DNA of 7,342 nucleotides, taken from the NCBI GenBank assembly GCA_946187365.1, contig CAMHRD010000053.1, forward strand, positions 1 through 7,342. The letters are read 5' to 3'. Below are positions 3,901 to 7,342 of this stretch, in pieces (within the stretch, counting starts at the first letter, position 1; the number at the start of each line of letters is the position of its first letter). The notes below the pieces were generated by a model that had not been told where the DNA came from, searched no databases, and saw only the letters and a program-made list of their open reading frames with translations. The stretch is from an uncultured Bacteroidales bacterium. GTDB lineage: Bacteria; Bacteroidota; Bacteroidia; Bacteroidales; UBA932. The translations under genes were made by a program, and so were the position numbers.

Positions 3901-6595
3901 TGTTTACCACCCTTGGCTCATTGGAGATAATATGGACGTCACACTGAGGGAAGGCTATGGTTATGCCCGCAGAGGTAAGTGAGTTATAGATAACCTCCTT
4001 TGCCTTGTCTACGTATGCAATCCGTTCTGCTACCAGCACATACTGTTTAACGGAGATATCAACCGCACTGTCACTCATATTGCCAACTACAACATAGATT
4101 CCGTATTTAGGGTCTACAATCTCTCTTCCGTAGCCGTCCTTGGTACGCATTACCTGCATATCTCTCACCAAAACATCACGCACTTTGTTTATATCCGTAC
4201 CGTAAGCCACGCCCACATTAATAACGGTAAGTTCGTATGAGTTGTTACGGGTGAGGTTGTTAAAGTTCTTGCCAAAGAGAGAGGAGTTGAGGAAAGACAT
4301 CTCCGTGCCCTCAATTGTCTCTGCCTGAACGCATTGGTAGTTTATGGAGGTAACCCTTCCGCGTACCCCCTCGCACTCAATCCAGTCTCCCACACGTACA
4401 CGTCCTCCCATAAGCTGAATACCGTAAATGAAGTTGTTTATGGTATCTTTCAGGGCAATACCAATACCGGCGGATAGACCTCCTGCAATCAGTCCCATTG
4501 AACCTGTAGGAATCTTCCATACAACAAAAACCACTACAATGAAAAAGAACCACATCAACACGGATATGATGCTGTTTCCCAAAGAGAGGTTGATTTCATT
4601 TGCAAGAATATCCGTTCTGTTATGCTTGTACATAAATATCTGGTAACGTGTATATTGCCAGATTGCATGGAAGGCTCTGTTTAAGTAACGCTGTACGTAG
4701 AATAATATTAAGAGATAGATGACGCTCTTGAATGAGATTCTGAGCATATCAAAACCGTTCTTGTCCGTAAGGTGTATGAACGGATTGTTATATGATTTTT
4801 CAAAGAGGTCATTAAAGTCAAATATGTTCAATGATAGGTGAATACAGAACGGCAGAGAGAGCAGTACCAATGCCGGAATACAAACCTGCTTGATTAAATC
4901 ATAGAGCCATGTTGCACCAAAGAGCAGAGACTCTCTGTCTTTGCCGGTAACGTATGTGATTCTCTCCCTTAATGCATTTACCCGTTTATCCAGGAAGCGG
5001 TTTTTGTATCTGCGCAACAGGTCTGAGATACAGGCAATTGTAAGAAGTGCCGCCAGTTGGAAATACCACCATACCAGAACAAGCAGAGCAACAAAGGTGT
5101 AACCAAAGAAGGCAAAGAGAGAGGCTGTTATATAGATGGCCAGTGATATCCAGCCAAATGTGTTATCTATCGGGGAAACTTTGCCCCTTTCTTTTATACA
5201 GAAAATGAGCTGCCTTACCACCACAATGAACAAAATTGGAGGGAAGAGCAGAACCAGCATCTTATCGGGGATGAAGATGTTTCTGCAAAAGACTATAACC
5301 AAAGCCATTGCAAAGGTTGGGGTATAGAGTCTCTGTCCGTTTCTTATCTGTTCCGGTTTTACCCTCAAAAGCAGAGAGCCGTTAATGGCAATAAGCAGCC
5401 ATAGAAGGGTGTTTACATGCTTGACTCCCAGCTGAATATACTCGTCTCCCTGCCAGAAGAACCCGAATATTAAAAAGTAGAGGATGGTTCCTAACAGAAT
5501 AGAAAATACAGGCAACTGCTTCTTGGGAACAAACTTCTTTATTTTGACAAAGCGGCTCACAAGCAGAAGCAGCAGGAAGGTTACTCCCCAAAAGACTATA
5601 AGAAGAACAAGTTGCACAACGCATACAATAACCAGCATTGTGTTTTCTCCCCTGCTGGAGAGGTTATCATAAAACGAACGCCTCTCTTCTTCAGAGTTGT
5701 CTAAAGAGGAGGAATCCACAGCCTTTGCCTTTGCGGAAGCCTCTTCCACCTGAGCAAAATCATACTGATTTAATAAATCTATCAGCGTTCTTTGACAATA
5801 CTCATGAAAGTTGCCCAATATTGTCATAAAAGGAGTCTGACCCTCTGTGAAAAAGTAGTTTTCCAACTCCCGGTATTTTGTTTCCGCATAATCGTACGCC
5901 TCCTTCATACGCAGGTGAGCCTCCTGATAATGAGAGCTGTCCGCAATAACAAAGGCGCGGTTGTCCGCATACATTTTAAGAAGCTCTGAGGCATAAAAGA
6001 TGCAGGAATCGCGGAACCTCTCTCCCTCTTCATCCAAAACAAAAGGGGCGGCGAGAGAATCTTTTATGGCAATCTTTATTACCTCTTTTTCCAGGTATGA
6101 ATCATCTCCTAATATGTGAAGATCCAAAGAGTCATTATGGTACTGAAGACTGTCCGGCAGTATCTCAATCTCTATCTCCTTCATAACCGGCGGAAGGCGC
6201 CTAAGTGCCTCAATAAGACGGGCATAGCGGTCTATATTTGCATTCAGCGAGTTAATGAAGCGGTCATAGGGTCTTGTATCCTTACGGAAATCTTTGTAGT
6301 CAGATGTAACCTTTTTTAAGGCGTATGCCAAGTCAAACGTCATCTCCTCTTCCTGAGTGTAAAGCAGTATTGATAGTCTGTCTGAATTGGTAATTACATC
6401 TATCATCTTCTGGTGCTGACGTTCATAATCTTCCTCAAAGCGTTTCTGGTTCTCATCCTTCTGAAAGAAAATCATTTTCAGTTCAGTACATAAGTCCTTA
6501 AGCGTATTTGTAAGAGAACGCCCGTTCACAATGGAATAGAGCGGTATGGAAAATACAAAGAGTGCAAAGACTATTGTAAGGATTCTCTTTCTCAT
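3890..6595 (-). CDS. Large MscK/MscS-type mechanosensitive ion channel (901 aa)
   Basis: Inner-membrane channel that should open under membrane tension to release solutes. An N-terminal hydrophobic segment (5-22) is a signal peptide or anchor. Residues 25-318 form a long, charged, helix-rich domain, presumably periplasmic. About ten further membrane helices follow (near 319-349, 362-381, 394-411, 426-441, 446-466, 480-500, 502-522, 566-590, 619-636, 673-694). The MscS core is C-terminal: the pore helix with its Gly/Ala pattern 'GLIAGGLSAGIGIALKDTINNFIYGIQLM' (701-729), the beta domain 'GRVRVGDWIECEGVRGRVTSI' (731-751), 'MSFLNSSLFGKNFNNLTR' (766-783), then the alpha/beta domain ending 'ITIAFPQCDVHII' (878-890). 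E. coli MscS has 286 residues, so this is of the large MscK-like size. The MscS hinge Gly113 corresponds to Asp717, while Gly121 is kept as Gly725. It lies 11 bases after the sigma gene and 48 before the putative anti-sigma gene, which suggests shared control. Confidence 0.92.
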   Translation of the reverse strand: MRKRILTIVFALFVFSIPLYSIVNGRSLTNTLKDLCTELKMIFFQKDENQKRFEEDYERQHQKMIDVITNSDRLSILLYTQEEEMTFDLAYALKKVTSDYKDFRKDTRPYDRFINSLNANIDRYARLIEALRRLPPVMKEIEIEILPDSLQYHNDSLDLHILGDDSYLEKEVIKIAIKDSLAAPFVLDEEGERFRDSCIFYASELLKMYADNRAFVIADSSHYQEAHLRMKEAYDYAETKYRELENYFFTEGQTPFMTILGNFHEYCQRTLIDLLNQYDFAQVEEASAKAKAVDSSSLDNSEEERRSFYDNLSSRGENTMLVIVCVVQLVLLIVFWGVTFLLLLLVSRFVKIKKFVPKKQLPVFSILLGTILYFLIFGFFWQGDEYIQLGVKHVNTLLWLLIAINGSLLLRVKPEQIRNGQRLYTPTFAMALVIVFCRNIFIPDKMLVLLFPPILFIVVVRQLIFCIKERGKVSPIDNTFGWISLAIYITASLFAFFGYTFVALLVLVWWYFQLAALLTIACISDLLRRYKNRFLDKRVNALRERITYVTGKDRESLLFGATWLYDLIKQVCIPALVLLSLPFCIHLSLNIFDFNDLFEKSYNNPFIHLTDKNGFDMLRISFKSVIYLLILFYVQRYLNRAFHAIWQYTRYQIFMYKHNRTDILANEINLSLGNSIISVLMWFFFIVVVFVVWKIPTGSMGLIAGGLSAGIGIALKDTINNFIYGIQLMGGRVRVGDWIECEGVRGRVTSINYQCVQAETIEGTEMSFLNSSLFGKNFNNLTRNNSYELTVINVGVAYGTDINKVRDVLVRDMQVMRTKDGYGREIVDPKYGIYVVVGNMSDSAVDISVKQYVLVAERIAYVDKAKEVIYNSLTSAGITIAFPQCDVHIISNEPRVVNKKG

Positions 6596-6606
6596 AATAT
6601 AAAGTG

Positions 6607-7149
6607 TTAAATAAGTTTCTTTAAGTTAGATGATATCTTTTTGTAGGCTATTGAATAGGAGGCTTTTACAGCATCTCCGTTGCTTCCCAGAATCTCACCT
6701 ATGTCTGCGTAAGACATATTCTGGAAATAGCGCATAGAAAAGATTGCACGCTGGCGGTCCGGCAGTTTTGCAATCTCTCTCTGCAGAAGTAACTGCATGC
6801 TGTCTCCGGAAAAGTACATATCATCAGAGAGACTCTTTTCCAGTTTTCTCTCAAAAGAGGTAAGAGAGAACTTGCTGTTAATCCTCTCTTTCTTTAAAAA
6901 CGTGAAGGCCTCGTTGGTTGCAATCCTATAGAGCCACGTGTATAAACCGCTCTCCCCACGGAAATTAGGAAGAGCGTTCCACGCTTTTATAAGTGTATCT
7001 TGAAGTAAATCGTTAGCATCATCGTGAGTTAAAACCATCTCTCTCAGATGCCAGTACAGACGTGAGGAGTACTGCCTAACAATCAGATTGAAGGCTTGCT
7101 GGGCTCCCTGCTCGGAATGGTACAACTGCAGGATCTCCTTGTCTGTCAT
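6607..7149 (-). CDS. ECF-type RNA polymerase sigma factor
   Basis: 180 residues with only sigma regions 2 and 4, as in extracytoplasmic-function sigma factors. Region 2 spans about 18-86: 'AFNLIVRQYSSRLYWHL', 'DDANDLLQDTLIKAWNALPNFRGESGLYTWLYRIATNEAFTFLKK', which holds the core-binding and -10 recognition helices. Region 4 spans about 122-175: 'LPDRQRAIFSMRYFQNMSYADIGEILGSNGDAVKASYSIAYKKI', with the helix-turn-helix that contacts the -35 element. It directs RNA polymerase to a small stress regulon and is normally held by an anti-sigma factor; the single-pass protein at 3338-3841 is the candidate. It begins 6 bases after the transketolase stop, so it may depend on that gene's transcript, or on a promoter inside it that cannot be seen here. 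No strong ribosome site is visible; the start is chosen for family-typical length and position. Confidence 0.95.
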   Translation of the reverse strand: MTDKEILQLYHSEQGAQQAFNLIVRQYSSRLYWHLREMVLTHDDANDLLQDTLIKAWNALPNFRGESGLYTWLYRIATNEAFTFLKKERINSKFSLTSFERKLEKSLSDDMYFSGDSMQLLLQREIAKLPDRQRAIFSMRYFQNMSYADIGEILGSNGDAVKASYSIAYKKISSNLKKLI

Positions 7150-7155
7150 ATTGTG

Positions 7156-7342
7156 TTACTTTCTTTTGATGGCTTTCTTAGCAGCAGCTACAATATGCTC
7201 TGCGTCAAGACCGTAGGCCTTCATCAGTTCTGAAGGAGTGCCGCTCTGCCCAAACCTGTCGTTAATTGCAACATGCTCCACAGGAACTGGTTTTTCAGTT
7301 GCCAAAACTCCCGCAATCATCTCACCCATACCGCCTGCAATG
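7156..7342 (-). CDS. Transketolase, C-terminal end (truncated by window edge)
   Basis: The last 61 residues of a leftward gene with stop TAA at 7158-7156; the rest lies beyond the right edge. 'IAGGMGEMIAGVLATEKPVPVEHVAINDRFGQSGTPSELMKAYGLDAEHIVAAAKKAIKRK' matches the C-terminal domain of transketolase: a Gly-rich 'GGMGE' turn, the 'NDRFGQSGTPSELM' segment and 'YGLDAEHIV'. Transketolase moves two-carbon units in the non-oxidative pentose phosphate pathway, using thiamine diphosphate. The ending looks most like the separate C-terminal subunit found in split transketolases, but with only this tail a full-length enzyme cannot be excluded, and the related C-terminus of deoxyxylulose-phosphate synthase is a less likely alternative. 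The sigma gene follows 6 bases downstream, so a housekeeping gene probably shares a transcript with the stress operon. Confidence 0.85.
   Translation of the reverse strand, partial: IAGGMGEMIAGVLATEKPVPVEHVAINDRFGQSGTPSELMKAYGLDAEHIVAAAKKAIKRK

Noticed and set aside
4428..6319. Several + strand open frames of 60-75 codons opposite the channel gene
   Set aside because: All are antisense to a clear MscS-family gene, with low-complexity translations and no family resemblance.
1..7342. Bacteroidetes-type promoter (TTTG near -33, TAnnTTTG near -7)
   Set aside because: No convincing match was found ahead of any gene; both operons appear to start outside the window.

Overview
The window looks like chromosomal DNA from a member of the Bacteroidetes, most likely order Bacteroidales. 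The pointers are the PadR-plus-PspC gene set with typical Bacteroidetes sequence (MRKGVLEYCILSIL, VVEGTLYPLL), a FecR-less ECF sigma operon whose membrane protein carries an 'FTVPENYFEELEE' segment, and a secreted protein with an 'LTPDEAQKFWPVYN' motif. The assignment is by protein resemblance from memory, not by a search. No mobile element, CRISPR array, tRNA or rRNA is visible.

Left half (1-2569, + strand): a tight three-gene operon. It starts with the 3' part of a short PspC-domain membrane protein (cut by the left edge), then a PadR-family winged-helix regulator, then a larger 541-residue PspC-domain protein with extra membrane helices and an unrecognised C-terminal domain. The two PspC proteins are paralogs along their shared N-terminal module and PspC domain. 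The gaps are 12 and 2 bases. By analogy with PadR/PspC pairs elsewhere, this is probably a self-regulated membrane-stress unit.

Middle (2570-2785): a 216-base convergent junction with three strong hairpins next to T-runs. One is bidirectional, one serves the + strand operon and one serves the - strand operon. Two smaller GC-rich hairpins lie between the two terminators that serve the + strand, and a 13-base sequence is shared with the 3' end of the neighbouring gene.

Right half (2786-7342, - strand, read right to left): the C-terminal end of a transketolase (cut by the right edge), an ECF sigma factor, a 901-residue MscK/MscS-type mechanosensitive channel, a single-pass membrane protein that is the likely anti-sigma factor, and a small secreted helical protein reminiscent of Spy/CpxP. 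Gaps are 6, 11, 48 and 18 bases, so they are probably co-transcribed. Sigma factor, membrane-spanning inhibitor and secreted sensor-like protein together suggest an envelope-stress regulon, and the channel sits between the sigma and putative anti-sigma genes. Two envelope-stress-like operons therefore converge on one terminator block. Promoters of both operons lie outside the window.
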